Both the position numbers and the translations under genes were made by a program. A stretch of 64,000 nucleotides of DNA from Listeria booriae. GTDB taxonomy: Bacteria > Bacillota > Bacilli > Lactobacillales > Listeriaceae. A model generated the notes under the pieces. That model was not told the DNA's origin and did not search any database. It was given only the letters and a program-made list of their open reading frames with translations. Positions 25,732 through 35,599 of this stretch are shown in pieces. The DNA lies in the NCBI RefSeq assembly GCF_000766865.1, contig NZ_JNFA01000019.1:310001-374000 (forward strand), in the 5' to 3' direction. Each line of letters opens with the position of its first letter. Position 1 is the first letter of the stretch.

Positions 25732-28140
25732 TTAACGAATCACTGCATCAAATTTAGATTCTAATGCCGATACGATAGCTTGGTTTGCTTTTGTCACTTC
25801 TTCATCTGTGAGTGTACGCTCTGGATCAAGGAATGTTAATGTGTAGGCCATTGATTTCTTGTCTGCACCCAATTTCTCGCCTTCGAAAATATCGAATAAT
25901 TGAATGTTATGAAGGAGCTTGCCTGCTTGGGACTTAATTTCATTTTCTAATGCAGCTTGGCTAACTTCTTTGTTCACTAATAATGCGATATCACGTGTCA
26001 TAGCTGGGTATCTTGGGATTGTATGGTATGTGACAGCCGTTTTCGGTGCTGCTAATAGCTCTGCTGCGCTTAGTTCAAAGACGTATGTTTCTTTTAAATC
26101 TAGTTCTGCAGCAAGTGATGGATGAACTTGGGCTACGTAACCAATTTCTTTATCCGCGAGCCAGATGGAAGCAGTTCTTCCTGGGTGTAAGTCTTGTTTT
26201 TCAGCTTGCTTCCATTCTAGTTGGTCTGTCAAGCCAAGTTTAGTTACTACGCCTTCAATGATACCTTTTAACACGAAAAAGTCGACTTTTTTCACTTGTT
26301 TTTGCCAGTCATTTTCTTGCCAATTACCAGTGATAAGACCTGCTAAATGCTCTGTTTCACGTGGTAAATTATCGCCTTCTGTTGCGTAAAATACAGTGCC
26401 TAGTTCGTAAAGCGCTACGCTATTGTTATTTCTTGCTACATTATAGCTCGCTGCTTTTAGAAGTTGTGGGACAATGCTTGTGCGCAGGTGGCTATGTTCT
26501 TCACTCATCGGCATGGACAATGCTACCGCTGTTTCTGTCGATAGAGCTAGTTGTGTTGCGGCTTCTTTACTTGTTAATGAGTACGTCAATGCTTGGTTTA
26601 GCCCCGCACCTTCTAGGTATCTGCGGATTGTTCTACGCGCTGCTTGTTCTGTTGTTAAATGACCTGCCGAAATACTGATTGGCAATGTAGACGGGATTTT
26701 ATCATAGCCATAAATACGCGCGACTTCTTCAAAAATATCTGCTTCAATCGTGATATCCCAACGACGGGACGGTACAGTTATTGCTAATTCATCGCCACTT
26801 ACTTCTAAATCAAATTGCAATTTAGCAAAAATAGATACGATTTCAGCATCGCTTATTTCCGTTCCTAAAACACGATTGATGCGTGTTAATGTGGTTTCAA
26901 TTTTGTTGGCTACTTTTTCGCGGTTATCAACACTTGCTACGCCACCGACTAAGGTTCCGCCAGTTAGTTCGGCGATAAGTGCTGCGCCGTGTTGCAACGC
27001 TTGTTCTACTTTCCATGCATCGCTTCCTTTATCGTAGCGAATGCTTGCTTCGGTTCTCAAATTAAGCTCACGTGATGCTTTCCCAACGTAACTGCTTGCA
27101 AAAATGGCACCTTCAAGCGCAACCGTCGTTGTTGTTTCGATAACTTCGGAAGATTCGCCGCCCATCACACCTGCAATAGCAATTGGTGCTGATCCGTTTG
27201 TGATTATCGTATGACCGGCGCTTAGTTTGCGTGTTTCGCCATCTAATGTCACAATTTCTTCGCCATCCGTAGCTAAACGAACAACGATTTCTTTGCTACC
27301 AATGCGTGCATAGTCGAATGCATGGAGCGGTTGTCCATATTTCAAACAAATATAATTCGTAATGTCTACCACGTTGTTATGCGGACGAATACCAGCTTTC
27401 ATCAACTTGGTTTGTAGCCATAATGGTGATGTTCCAATCGTAACATCCTTGATTACTTGCATACCGTAAAATGGTGTTGTGTCTGTATCTTGTACACGAA
27501 CTGCCACATAATCAGTCACATCGCCTTGTGTTTCAGGAGCTGGGATAGCTTTTAATTCAGGTTTTTGATCAACAATCGCGCCAACTTCATAGGCTACACC
27601 AATCATGCTTAGCGCATCTGCGCGGTTTGGGGTAATCGCCATATCTAGAATCGCGTCGTCTAAGCCTAGCAATTCACTAGCATCAGAACCAACGACAACT
27701 TCTTCTGGTAATACGAAGATTCCGTCGGCAACTGCTTTAGGAATTGTTTTTCCTTCAAAGCCTAGTTCTTGCAAAGAGCAAATCATACCTTCTGATACTT
27801 CACCGCGTAATTTTGCACGTTTAATTTTAATACCGCCTGGAAGTTTGGCACCAACTCGTGCTACGACTACTTTTTGGCCAGCTGCAACGTTAGGCGCGCC
27901 ACAGATTATTTGTACTGGTTCTGCTTCACCGACACCCACTGTGCATTTATTTAATGTATCTGCATTCGGATGTTTTTCGCATGTTAACACTTCGCCGACA
28001 ACGATGCCTGATAGTTCTGCGTCTAAATGTTCAACACCTTCTATTTCAATCCCACCGCGTGTAATGCGTTCTCCTAGCTCTTCTGCTGAAACCGCTAAGT
28101 TTGGGAAATATTCTTTGACCCACTGATATGATACTAACAT
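25732..28140 (-). CDS. pheT: Phenylalanyl-tRNA synthetase beta subunit
   Basis: An 802-aa subunit of the alpha2-beta2 synthetase that charges tRNA-Phe. An N-terminal tRNA-binding EMAP-like domain (about 40-150, CEKHPNADTLNKCTV, IICGAPNVAAGQKV), the B3/B4 editing domain, a B5 domain, the catalytic-like core and the C-terminal anticodon-binding FDX-ACB domain (IPRYPAMTRDIALLVN) appear in order. It lies 15 nt after pheS in a T-box controlled operon. Confidence 0.97.
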   Translation of the reverse strand: MLVSYQWVKEYFPNLAVSAEELGERITRGGIEIEGVEHLDAELSGIVVGEVLTCEKHPNADTLNKCTVGVGEAEPVQIICGAPNVAAGQKVVVARVGAKLPGGIKIKRAKLRGEVSEGMICSLQELGFEGKTIPKAVADGIFVLPEEVVVGSDASELLGLDDAILDMAITPNRADALSMIGVAYEVGAIVDQKPELKAIPAPETQGDVTDYVAVRVQDTDTTPFYGMQVIKDVTIGTSPLWLQTKLMKAGIRPHNNVVDITNYICLKYGQPLHAFDYARIGSKEIVVRLATDGEEIVTLDGETRKLSAGHTIITNGSAPIAIAGVMGGESSEVIETTTTVALEGAIFASSYVGKASRELNLRTEASIRYDKGSDAWKVEQALQHGAALIAELTGGTLVGGVASVDNREKVANKIETTLTRINRVLGTEISDAEIVSIFAKLQFDLEVSGDELAITVPSRRWDITIEADIFEEVARIYGYDKIPSTLPISISAGHLTTEQAARRTIRRYLEGAGLNQALTYSLTSKEAATQLALSTETAVALSMPMSEEHSHLRTSIVPQLLKAASYNVARNNNSVALYELGTVFYATEGDNLPRETEHLAGLITGNWQENDWQKQVKKVDFFVLKGIIEGVVTKLGLTDQLEWKQAEKQDLHPGRTASIWLADKEIGYVAQVHPSLAAELDLKETYVFELSAAELLAAPKTAVTYHTIPRYPAMTRDIALLVNKEVSQAALENEIKSQAGKLLHNIQLFDIFEGEKLGADKKSMAYTLTFLDPERTLTDEEVTKANQAIVSALESKFDAVIR

Positions 28141-28155
28141 CGATCTGTCGCCTCC

Positions 28156-29196
28156 TTATTCTTTCACCGAAAATTGTTTTGTAAAACGTAAATCATTCGT
28201 GTATAGATGGCGAATATCGTCCACCGCATATTTCAACATGGCAACCCGCTCAGGTCCCATACCAAACGCAAAGCCGCTATATTTTTTCGAATCAATGCCT
28301 GACATTTCTAATACGTTTGGGTGAACCATACCAGAACCAAGAATTTCAATCCAACCTGTTCCTTTACAAACGCGACAACCTTCTCCGCCGCATTTAAAAC
28401 AAGAAATATCCATCTCAACAGAAGGTTCGGTGAATGGGAAGAAACTTGGACGCAATCTTACTTCGCGCTCTTCGCCAAACATTTTCTTCGCAAGAACGGT
28501 TAATGTTCCTTTTAAATCGGCAAGCGTGATGTTTTCGTCAACAACAAGCCCCTCGATTTGCGTGAACTGATGGGAATGTGTCGCGTCATCGTTATCCCGA
28601 CGGTACACTTTACCTGGACAAATAATTTTAATCGGGCCATTGGCAAAATCATGTTGTTCCATAACGCGTGCTTGTACTGGCGATGTTTGCGTGCGTAGTA
28701 ATGTGTTTTCTGTAATATAGAAACTGTCCTGCATATCGCGTGCTGGGTGATCTTTTGGCAAATTGAGTGCTTCGAAATTATAATAATCTTTTTCTACTTC
28801 TGGACCTTCTGCAATCGTGTAGCCCATACCGATGAACAAATCTTCAATTTCTTCCACAACTTGCGTCAACAAATGCGCTGTGCCCTCGCGCACCAAAGTT
28901 CCTGGTAGTGTGACATCAATCGTTTCGCCAGCTAATTGTTTTTTGATTTCTTCGGCTTGAAGCCCGTCTTGTTTTTCTTGAATAGCATTCGTTAGTTGTT
29001 CGCGTACTTCATTTGCCACTGCGCCAACTTTTGGACGTTCTTCTGCGGATAGTTTGCCCATTTGTTTCATGATTTCTGTCATTGGACCTTTTTTACCTAA
29101 ATATTTTACGCGTAGGTCATTTAATGTTCCTAAGTCTGTAGCTGCTGTAATTTGTGCCACAGCTTCTTGTTTCAGTTGTTCTAATTGATCTAACAC
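28156..29196 (-). CDS. pheS: Phenylalanyl-tRNA synthetase alpha subunit
   Basis: A 346-aa catalytic subunit. An N-terminal coiled coil (about 1-85) precedes the class II core with [12 protein letters not shown] (motif 2 region), [22 protein letters not shown], and [13 protein letters not shown] (motif 3). The start is a GTG at 29196 with AAGGAG upstream. A Phe-specific T-box leader lies immediately ahead. Confidence 0.97.
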   Translation of the reverse strand: MLDQLEQLKQEAVAQITAATDLGTLNDLRVKYLGKKGPMTEIMKQMGKLSAEERPKVGAVANEVREQLTNAIQEKQDGLQAEEIKKQLAGETIDVTLPGTLVREGTAHLLTQVVEEIEDLFIGMGYTIAEGPEVEKDYYNFEALNLPKDHPARDMQDSFYITENTLLRTQTSPVQARVMEQHDFANGPIKIICPGKVYRRDNDDATHSHQFTQIEGLVVDENITLADLKGTLTVLAKKMFGEEREVRLRPSFFPFTEPSVEMDISCFKCGGEGCRVCKGTGWIEILGSGMVHPNVLEMSGIDSKKYSGFAFGMGPERVAMLKYAVDDIRHLYTNDLRFTKQFSVKE

Positions 29197-29223
29197 ACTA
29201 CTTCACTCCTTCTTTTTAGCCAA

Positions 29224-29491
29224 AATAAAAAACCCCATCCACAAAGGGACGAGGTTATAATCACGCGGTACCACCCTAATAGACAGCTAAATAAGCTATC
29301 CACTTCATTCCAATAACGGCTTCACACCGATCTGTCTTTCATTATACAAAATCCCGACAGCGACTCCAGAGCTGAAATGTTCGCATTACGTATCACTAAG
29401 GTTACTTGCAGTCTAAGGTAACCTCTCCCTAACAATGACTTGGTAACGTTACTTGTCTCCTTCAACGTCTTTATCCATATTTGGTTGCTTG
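29224..29491 (-). promoter_or_regulatory. T-box leader of pheST
   Basis: The minus-strand leader contains the T-box sequence AGGGTGGTACCGCG (around 29263-29277), which pairs with uncharged tRNA 3' ends, and a terminator/antiterminator helix (CCTCGTCC/GGATGGGG plus T6 at 29225-29256). Upstream Stem I elements include AGTAACGTTACC and a probable UUC (Phe) specifier at 29374-29376. Uncharged tRNA-Phe should stabilise the antiterminator and allow pheST transcription. The specifier assignment is made by eye. Confidence 0.92.
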
Positions 29492-29497
29492 CATTTC

Positions 29498-29526
29498 ATT
29501 ATAGTATGTTTCTAGTGACATTTCAA
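29498..29526 (-). promoter_or_regulatory. Promoter of the pheST T-box transcript
   Basis: TTGAAA (29526-29521), 17-bp spacer and TATAAT (29503-29498) on the minus strand. The -35 box abuts the end of the hxlR-type gene. Confidence 0.8.
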
Positions 29527-29527
29527 G

Positions 29528-29866
29528 TTAATTTACTGTTTCCGGTTCTAACTCGATCCAAGTTTCGGCCCAGTCTTGTACTTGTAGCATCACTTTCTCA
29601 AGGCCTTTCCCTTTCTCAGTTAAAACATATTCAATCCGCACGGGTGTTTCGGGATATACCTCGCGTACGACAATTCCGGATTCTTCTAGCTCTTTCAAAC
29701 GTTCAGCTAGGACACGATCACTCATTTGGGTAATCTCACCTGCGATTTCTTTAAAGCGTTTCGGCCCATCCAGTAATACGTTAATAATTAGACCTGTCCA
29801 ACGCTTTCCTAAAAGCGAGAAAGCATTCTCAAACTTCGGACACATAGTATGCGTTTCTTCTTTCAT
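29528..29866 (-). CDS. YodB/HxlR-type redox-sensing regulator
   Basis: A 112-aa winged-helix regulator. It closely follows Bacillus YodB over its length: MCPKFENAFSLLGKRW at the start, LLDGPKRFKEI, LAERLKELEE and PVRIEYVLTEKG. The N-terminal cysteine (C9) that senses quinones and diamide in YodB is kept, but the two C-terminal cysteines of YodB are missing, since the end reads WAETWIELEPETVN. It would therefore be a one-Cys sensor, relying on S-alkylation or low-molecular-weight thiols. Start: ATG 29866 after GAGGTG; targets are not visible nearby. Confidence 0.88.
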   Translation of the reverse strand: MKEETHTMCPKFENAFSLLGKRWTGLIINVLLDGPKRFKEIAGEITQMSDRVLAERLKELEESGIVVREVYPETPVRIEYVLTEKGKGLEKVMLQVQDWAETWIELEPETVN

Positions 29867-30036
29867 AGTTCTCACCTCTGCTTACATTGTACCACATTCC
29901 GAGCTAGAAAGTAACTAATTTAACTTCCGTGACTTACAATTAATAAGCGAGGAATAATATTGAAAATTACTCCCATCTGGCGTAAAATAAAAGTAACAAA
30001 AACAGCCATCCAAAAAAGTGTATTGGAGGGATATTC

Positions 30037-30384
30037 ATGGCACAATCAAGATATGTCGTACAAGGTAATGTTGCCGAAACGATGGACTTAATCAAATTCT
30101 CCCAGTCTTCCAACGAACTTGTCTTCGAAGAGCTACGCCAATTCGGAGATTTTTCACAAGGTATGTTAACGTATGAGCGAGCTAATTTTCACGCAAGTAA
30201 TCCTGCTGCTTTATTTATCGTTGTGCACGATTTCAACCATGTCACAGAAGTCACGATGATTTCTATTGACGGTTCTAGTAACACATTGCTAAATAAGCTC
30301 GACTGGGGTGCAAAAAGCTTCATCGGCGGCGTGAAATCAGCATTAAAACCTGTATTAATTGAAGAAGTGAAATTACCCGATTAA
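30037..30384 (+). CDS. DUF6054-like protein
   Basis: A 115-aa protein with GGAGGG before ATG 30037. An alpha/beta pattern (LVFEELRQFGDFSQGMLTYE, AALFIVVHDFNHVTEVTMIS) is visible, with a short amphipathic C-terminus. It recalls DUF6054 proteins of Firmicutes, whose function is unknown. It is divergent from the redox regulator, which could act on this intergenic region. It ends in a strong bidirectional terminator. Confidence 0.7.
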   Translation: MAQSRYVVQGNVAETMDLIKFSQSSNELVFEELRQFGDFSQGMLTYERANFHASNPAALFIVVHDFNHVTEVTMISIDGSSNTLLNKLDWGAKSFIGGVKSALKPVLIEEVKLPD

Positions 30385-30390
30385 CTGACA

Positions 30391-30436
30391 AAACAGCACA
30401 AGCTAGGAATCAAGATTCTAGTTTGTGCTGTATTTT
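30391..30436. terminator. Bidirectional terminator
   Basis: ACAGCACAAGCTAG pairs with CTAGTTTGTGCTGT; A and T tracts flank it on both sides. It lies between the convergent 30037-30384 gene and the SpoU methyltransferase. Confidence 0.85.
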
Positions 30437-31187
30437 ATTTTCTCAAGCCGTACATTAAAATTCCAGCTGCTACCGCAACGTTTAGTGACTCGCTTGAACC
30501 GTAAATTGGAATATAAACTTTGTGCGCGATTCGTGTTTGTAGCTCTTCGCGTATGCCGTTGCCTTCGTTGCCCACCATGAGGGCCAATGATTCTCGCGGC
30601 TCCACATCTTGTAGCTTCGTTGCTTCTTTATCTAACACAGCACCATAAATTGGCACGCCCTCTTCTTCTAGGCGTTCAATCCAGTGCAATAAATTCGCCT
30701 GTAAAACTGGGATATGAAAATGGCTTCCTTGTGTGGAGCGAATCACTTTTGGATTATACAAGTCTGCACTTCCGTGACCAAGAATAACCGCGTCGTATCC
30801 AGCAGCATCTGCAGTCCGAATTAAGGTTCCGACATTTCCTGGATCTTGTACGCCATCTAGAAGGAGAAATTTCTTGCCGAACAACATCATAATCTCGGGG
30901 TCTTCCATTTGGACTACCGCGAAAATACCTTGGTCCGTTTTTGTTTCGCTAATGCTTGTTGCGACTTCTTTGTTAACTTCAAACATCGGGATGTTCGCTG
31001 TATTCCAGTTTTCAGGAATTTTGACGTTTGGTGCTACGATGAGCTCTGTTACGAGGCCATCTTGACGTAGCGCTTCTTCTACTAAGTGAAATCCTTCTAC
31101 TAAATATGAAAACGCTTGTTGACGCCCTTTTTTTGTTTGTAGTTTGCGCCAATTTTTTACGCGTTCGTTTTTTGTTGATTTGATCAT
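30435..31187 (-). CDS. SpoU/TrmH family RNA methyltransferase (YsgA-like)
   Basis: A 250-aa SAM-dependent 2'-O-ribose methyltransferase of the SPOUT class. An N-terminal substrate-binding domain (about 1-95: MIKSTKNERVKNWRKLQTKK) precedes the knotted catalytic domain with LLDGVQDPGNVGTLIRTADA (motif 1), MVGNEGNGI (motif 2) and IPIYGSSESLNVAVAAGILMY (motif 3). The open frame extends to 31250. By similarity the start is ATG 31187, though GTG 31193 or 31202 are possible. In Bacillus ysgA lies just upstream of pheS, as here apart from two genes. Confidence 0.88.
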   Translation of the reverse strand: MIKSTKNERVKNWRKLQTKKGRQQAFSYLVEGFHLVEEALRQDGLVTELIVAPNVKIPENWNTANIPMFEVNKEVATSISETKTDQGIFAVVQMEDPEIMMLFGKKFLLLDGVQDPGNVGTLIRTADAAGYDAVILGHGSADLYNPKVIRSTQGSHFHIPVLQANLLHWIERLEEEGVPIYGAVLDKEATKLQDVEPRESLALMVGNEGNGIREELQTRIAHKVYIPIYGSSESLNVAVAAGILMYGLRK

Positions 31188-31338
31188 TTCCACGATTACC
31201 ACACTCCCATTCCTTCTCATTATAGCATAGTCATCGTATTTAAATAGCATCTTTTTTGGAATTGTGGTTGTGGTGGTGTAGGAAAAACTGGTATAATACT
31301 TTAAAGATGAAACGTGTTAAAGGGGAGAAAGAAATAAT

Positions 31339-32685
31339 ATGCAGACAAATCGGGAACAATGGACTTCAAAACTTGGCTTTATTTTATCGGCGGCGGGGTC
31401 GGCAATCGGACTTGGTGCTTTGTGGAAAATGCCTTATGTGACGGCGAATGCTGGTGGCGGTGCTTTCTTTTTAATTTTTGCAATCTTTACGATTTTTATT
31501 GGACTACCAGTGTTGCTTGGGGAATTTGTGATTGGGCGGCGGACGCAGAGCGGGACGATTCTGGCGTATCAAAAATTGGCGCCGAATACGAAATGGAGTT
31601 GGACTGGGCGTATTGGCGTCGTGACGTGTTTCTTTATTCTCGCATTTTATTGTGTGGTTGGTGGCTGGGCGTTGCTTTATATTTGGAAAGCCGTGACGGG
31701 TGCGCTTAGTGGTCTTTCTGTGGACGGGTTGGCAGCTTTGTTTGGGGAGACGTCGAACGATCCTTTGCAAGTGATTGTGGCGACGGTAATTTTTATTGCG
31801 ATTAACTGGTTTGTGTTGTCGAATGGGATTACTGCTGGGATTGAACGGGCGAATCGGTGGATGATGCCGGTCTTGTTTTTGTTCTTATTGATTTTGATTG
31901 TGTATTCGTTGACGTTGCCGAATGCGATGGATGGGGTTGTTTATTTTTTAGAGCCTAAATTTGCGGATTTATCTGCGGATGCGATTTTGCAAGCGTTGGG
32001 ACAGAGTTTCTTTTCGCTAGCGGTCGGAGTTGGTGGCATGATTACATACGCATCCTATTTGAAACGGGATGTTTTCTTGCCAAGTAGCGCGCTCACCATT
32101 GCGTTGATGAATTTATTGATTTCGTTATTTGCAGGATTGGCGATTTTTCCAGCGGCCTTTTCTTTCGGGATTGAACCACAAGCTGGTCCTGGTTTACTGT
32201 TTGTTGTTTTGCCGGCGATTTTTAATCAGGTACCGTTTGGAATTGTGTTTTTACTCTTATTTTTAGTGTTATTCTTGTTTGCCGCGCTGACTTCGAGTTT
32301 TTCGTTGTTTGAAGTTCCTGTGACGGCGTTTGTTGAGAATCGACCGGAATTGCGAAAACGAGTGCTATTCATCGTTGTTATCATTGTAACGGCAATGGCT
32401 GTGCCAACTTCGCTTAGCACTGGAGTTTTAGCAGATGTGACGCTTTTTGGTAAAGATTTGTTTGGCATTGCTGATTATGTCGCGTCAAATATTTTACTGC
32501 CAATTGGTGCCTTTTTAATCGCGATTTTCGTTGGCTTCCGAATGCCGCGCCAAGTGTTATGGGATGAGATAACATCAGATGGAGCCTTTGGTTTCCGACT
32601 ATTCGCCGCGTGGTTGCTCGTGCTGAAATATGTTTGCCCAATCGCGATTTTCTTCGTATTTTTACAGCAACTCGGAATTTTATAG
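31339..32685 (+). CDS. Sodium-dependent transporter, SNF (neurotransmitter:sodium symporter) family
   Basis: A 448-aa transporter of the LeuT fold. The start WTSKLGFILSAAGSAIGLGALWKMPY is the TM1 signature with the unwound Na+/substrate site, followed by ANAGGGAFFLIF and about ten further hydrophobic segments. It probably imports an amino acid or similar compound with sodium. GGGGAGAAAG precedes ATG 31339. Most bacterial members of this type have 11 helices. The substrate is unknown. Confidence 0.92.
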   Translation: MQTNREQWTSKLGFILSAAGSAIGLGALWKMPYVTANAGGGAFFLIFAIFTIFIGLPVLLGEFVIGRRTQSGTILAYQKLAPNTKWSWTGRIGVVTCFFILAFYCVVGGWALLYIWKAVTGALSGLSVDGLAALFGETSNDPLQVIVATVIFIAINWFVLSNGITAGIERANRWMMPVLFLFLLILIVYSLTLPNAMDGVVYFLEPKFADLSADAILQALGQSFFSLAVGVGGMITYASYLKRDVFLPSSALTIALMNLLISLFAGLAIFPAAFSFGIEPQAGPGLLFVVLPAIFNQVPFGIVFLLLFLVLFLFAALTSSFSLFEVPVTAFVENRPELRKRVLFIVVIIVTAMAVPTSLSTGVLADVTLFGKDLFGIADYVASNILLPIGAFLIAIFVGFRMPRQVLWDEITSDGAFGFRLFAAWLLVLKYVCPIAIFFVFLQQLGIL

Positions 32686-32726
32686 AAAAAAAGATGATGT
32701 CCGCGAAATGGGGCATCATCTTTTTG
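32686..32726. terminator. Bidirectional terminator
   Basis: AAAAAGATGATG pairs with CATCATCTTTTT around a 13-nt loop, between the convergent symporter and SDR-like genes. Confidence 0.85.
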
Positions 32727-32730
32727 CTTA

Positions 32731-33714
32731 TTATAGGCTTTGAAAAACTTCTTGTATTGCTAGTTCGACATTATCTGCGTGGTAATCTAGCGCATCCAAG
32801 GCTTCAATCGGATGGACATAGAGAGCCCTTGTTAGTAGTTCGGTGTAGGCAATTGGCTCAAGCCCGGCCTCTTTGCCTTGCAGTTCATTTAAATACGCTT
32901 CTTTGCGGGCCAATGTTTGCATTTCTTTTTTAGATAGTGTTTTGATTTCAATATCTGTTGCCAAAACGCGCCTTGCTTGGATTAGGAAGGCTTCGTTGGA
33001 CATGTTGCGCCAGCCTAATGTGAAGCTTTTTGATGGGATGGCATCATTTGCGGCTCCGACCAAGGCTTCGGCTACTTGTTTTGCGGTCATGTAACATGAG
33101 CCACCAGTCGCTTTGTTATGATGATCGACATATAGCGGAAATTCCGAACGATGTAAGCGCTCTGCGTAGTTTTTCCAAGCGGATACTTTGTTTGGAACCA
33201 CACCGACCACATAAGGCAAGCGCAGAGCAACGGTTGTTAAGCCATTCCCGTTCTCTGCAAGCAAGCGCATTTCTTGTTCGACACTCGCATAAATATACGG
33301 GTGCATCTCTGTCAATTGCAGTTCTGGCCAAGACGCATGAAAATAATTATAAAACGATGTGCATAATAGAAAACGTGACATTCCTGCCTGTCTCGCAAGT
33401 TGCGCTAAGTGTTGCACGGGCTCCACATTTGCCTGAAAGAAGAACTCTTTCGCCGGCTTATTAGGAATAAAGTGCGAATTAACGCCACCTGCAAAAACAA
33501 AGATATCCTGCCCTTTTAACAATTTTACGATTTCTGCATCTGACATGTCGTTCATATTGCCAAAATGATGTTTTGCGCGCGGGTCTAGCACGCCCTCTTC
33601 TGGTACGGGAGGAAGCGATAATGTCGTTACCCGATACTCCTCTGTGTCTAAAAATGCTTTTGTCGCGGCATAACCGATTAGACCGGTTCCACCAAGAATA
33701 AATACGGATTTCAA
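32731..33714 (-). CDS. NAD(P)-dependent epimerase/dehydratase-like (atypical extended SDR)
   Basis: A 327-aa protein with an N-terminal Rossmann fold (VFILGGTGLIGYAATKAF, glycine motif TGxxGxxG-like). The position of the catalytic YxxxK reads YIYASVEQEM, without the lysine, and the Ser/Thr region is CTSFYNYF. It therefore resembles atypical extended SDRs, which may bind NAD(P) or act as sensors rather than classic epimerases. Substrate and partners are unknown. Confidence 0.75.
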   Translation of the reverse strand: MKSVFILGGTGLIGYAATKAFLDTEEYRVTTLSLPPVPEEGVLDPRAKHHFGNMNDMSDAEIVKLLKGQDIFVFAGGVNSHFIPNKPAKEFFFQANVEPVQHLAQLARQAGMSRFLLCTSFYNYFHASWPELQLTEMHPYIYASVEQEMRLLAENGNGLTTVALRLPYVVGVVPNKVSAWKNYAERLHRSEFPLYVDHHNKATGGSCYMTAKQVAEALVGAANDAIPSKSFTLGWRNMSNEAFLIQARRVLATDIEIKTLSKKEMQTLARKEAYLNELQGKEAGLEPIAYTELLTRALYVHPIEALDALDYHADNVELAIQEVFQSL

Positions 33715-33753
33715 TGCTGGCGACCCTCCTTGTTAGTTAAAACAATTATGTGA

Positions 33754-34833
33754 TTAGCCGAGACGGATTTCGCTTACTTTATCGGCATCTAAACGTTTGA
33801 CAACTTCGGTAATTAATTTTACAGCATTGGTAAAATCATCGCGGTGAAGCATCGATGTATGGGAATGAATGTAGCGTGTTGCGATAGTGATGGATAGCGA
33901 CGGAATACCGTTTCCTGTTAAGTGGATGGCCCCTGAATCTGTCCCACCTGCAGCAATCGCTTCGAATTGATACGGGATTTCTAATTCATCTGCAACGTCC
34001 GTTACAAAATTACGCAACGGGGCATGGCTAATCATAGACGCGTCATAAATAATGATTTGCGGGCCTTCTCCCATTTTGCTGACTGCTTCTTTTGCTGTTA
34101 CGCCTGGTGTGTCTCCTGCGATTCCTACGTCGACGCCGAATGCGATGTCAGGCATGATTTGATGAGCCGATGTTTTCGCACCGCGCAAGCCTACTTCTTC
34201 TTGCACTGTTCCAACGCCGTACACGATATTTGGGTGGTTTTCGACTTTTAAATTGCGTAAAACTTCGATCGCAATCGCCAAACCAATGCGGTTATCCCAA
34301 GCTTTTGCTAATAGGTATTTCTCGTTTTTCATAACAGTGAATTCAAATGCTGGCACGATCATGTCGCCTGGTTTAATGCCCCAGCTTACGACTTCTTCTT
34401 TGTTTGCTGCACCGACATCGATGAACATATCTTTAATATCAAATGCTTTTTGACGTTCTGCTGCTGTCATTAAATGTGGTGGTTTAGAACCGATAACACC
34501 TGTGATTTCCTCGCCAGAACGTGTAACGATTGTCACGCGCTGTGCTAACATAACGGAGCTAACCCAGCCGCCGATGGTTTGGAATTTAATAAAACCGTTC
34601 TCATCGATTTGCGTTACCATAAAACCAACTTCGTCTAAATGGCCTGCGATCATTACTTTAGGACCGTTGGCGTCTCCTGTTTTCGTTGCGATAGCACTGC
34701 CTAAGCCATCTGTTTCAAATGTATCTGCTAGTGGCTCTATGTATTGTTTGAAAACCTCACGGACCGCGCGTTCGTTTCCTGAAATCCCTTTAGCGTCAGT
34801 TAGTTCTTTGAGCATTTGTAACTGTTTATCCAT
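33754..34833 (-). CDS. M42 family aminopeptidase (YsdC/FrvX type)
   Basis: A 359-aa metallopeptidase of family M42. Metal ligands are seen in [13 protein letters not shown] (His-Leu-Asp), [14 protein letters not shown] (bridging Asp), [13 protein letters not shown] (catalytic Glu-Glu) and [16 protein letters not shown] and [14 protein letters not shown] near the end complete the site. It likely acts as an oligomeric cytosolic glutamyl or general aminopeptidase. In Bacillus ysdC also follows rplT closely. Confidence 0.93.
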   Translation of the reverse strand: MDKQLQMLKELTDAKGISGNERAVREVFKQYIEPLADTFETDGLGSAIATKTGDANGPKVMIAGHLDEVGFMVTQIDENGFIKFQTIGGWVSSVMLAQRVTIVTRSGEEITGVIGSKPPHLMTAAERQKAFDIKDMFIDVGAANKEEVVSWGIKPGDMIVPAFEFTVMKNEKYLLAKAWDNRIGLAIAIEVLRNLKVENHPNIVYGVGTVQEEVGLRGAKTSAHQIMPDIAFGVDVGIAGDTPGVTAKEAVSKMGEGPQIIIYDASMISHAPLRNFVTDVADELEIPYQFEAIAAGGTDSGAIHLTGNGIPSLSITIATRYIHSHTSMLHRDDFTNAVKLITEVVKRLDADKVSEIRLG

Positions 34834-34949
34834 TCGTTATTCCTCCCTAATTCTTCAATTTCCATCTACAAGTATACGACAAAATCACGGACAACGCAAA
34901 AACAGACAACGATTGAGAAATAGTTCCTCGTTCGTTGTCTGTTAATATC

Positions 34950-35309
34950 TTATTTCGCTAAAGCGTCTTTAGCTTGTGTTGCGATTTGAGAGAATGCTGC
35001 TTCGTCATGTACTGCTAAGTCAGCAAGCATTTTGCGGTTCATGTCGATACCAGCAAGTTTCAAACCGTGCATGAATTTGCTGTAAGAAAGATCGTTCATA
35101 CGAGCTGCCGCATTGATACGTGCAATCCATAATTTACGGAAATCACGTTTCTTTTGACGACGATCACGGTAAGCATATTGGTAAGATTTCATTACCGCTT
35201 GGTTTGCTACTTTATATAGTGTGTGCTTCGAGCCATAATAGCCCTTCGCTAATTTAATTATCTTTTTACGACGTTTGCGTGTTACTGTTCCGCCTTTTAC
35301 GCGTGGCAT
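34950..35309 (-). CDS. rplT: 50S ribosomal protein L20
   Basis: A 119-aa basic protein required early in 50S assembly ([30 protein letters not shown]). It is the last gene of infC-rpmI-rplT. L20 represses the operon by binding the infC leader in Gram-positive bacteria. Confidence 0.98.
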   Translation of the reverse strand: MPRVKGGTVTRKRRKKIIKLAKGYYGSKHTLYKVANQAVMKSYQYAYRDRRQKKRDFRKLWIARINAAARMNDLSYSKFMHGLKLAGIDMNRKMLADLAVHDEAAFSQIATQAKDALAK

Positions 35310-35376
35310 ATAAATTACCTCCTAATGGGTTTTCACAAAAATAGATTCTGTGTGAGTTTTTCGAATTAAAACTGGC

Positions 35377-35577
35377 TTATTTCATTTTAGCGACCATTTG
35401 ACGAATACGTCTGAAGTCACCTTTTGAAACTAACGCACTTTTACGTAGTTTACGTTTTTGTTTTTGAGATTTATTTGCGAACATATGACTTGTGTAACCG
35501 TGCGAACGTTTTAATTTACCAGAACCTGTTCTTTTGAAACGCTTAGCAGAGCCACGGTGAGTTTTCATTTTTGGCAT
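35377..35577 (-). CDS. rpmI: 50S ribosomal protein L35
   Basis: A 66-aa basic ribosomal protein beginning [20 protein letters not shown], with normal length, between infC and rplT. Confidence 0.98.
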   Translation of the reverse strand: MPKMKTHRGSAKRFKRTGSGKLKRSHGYTSHMFANKSQKQKRKLRKSALVSKGDFRRIRQMVAKMK

Positions 35578-35599
35578 GAATATTTCCTCCTCTAGAACT

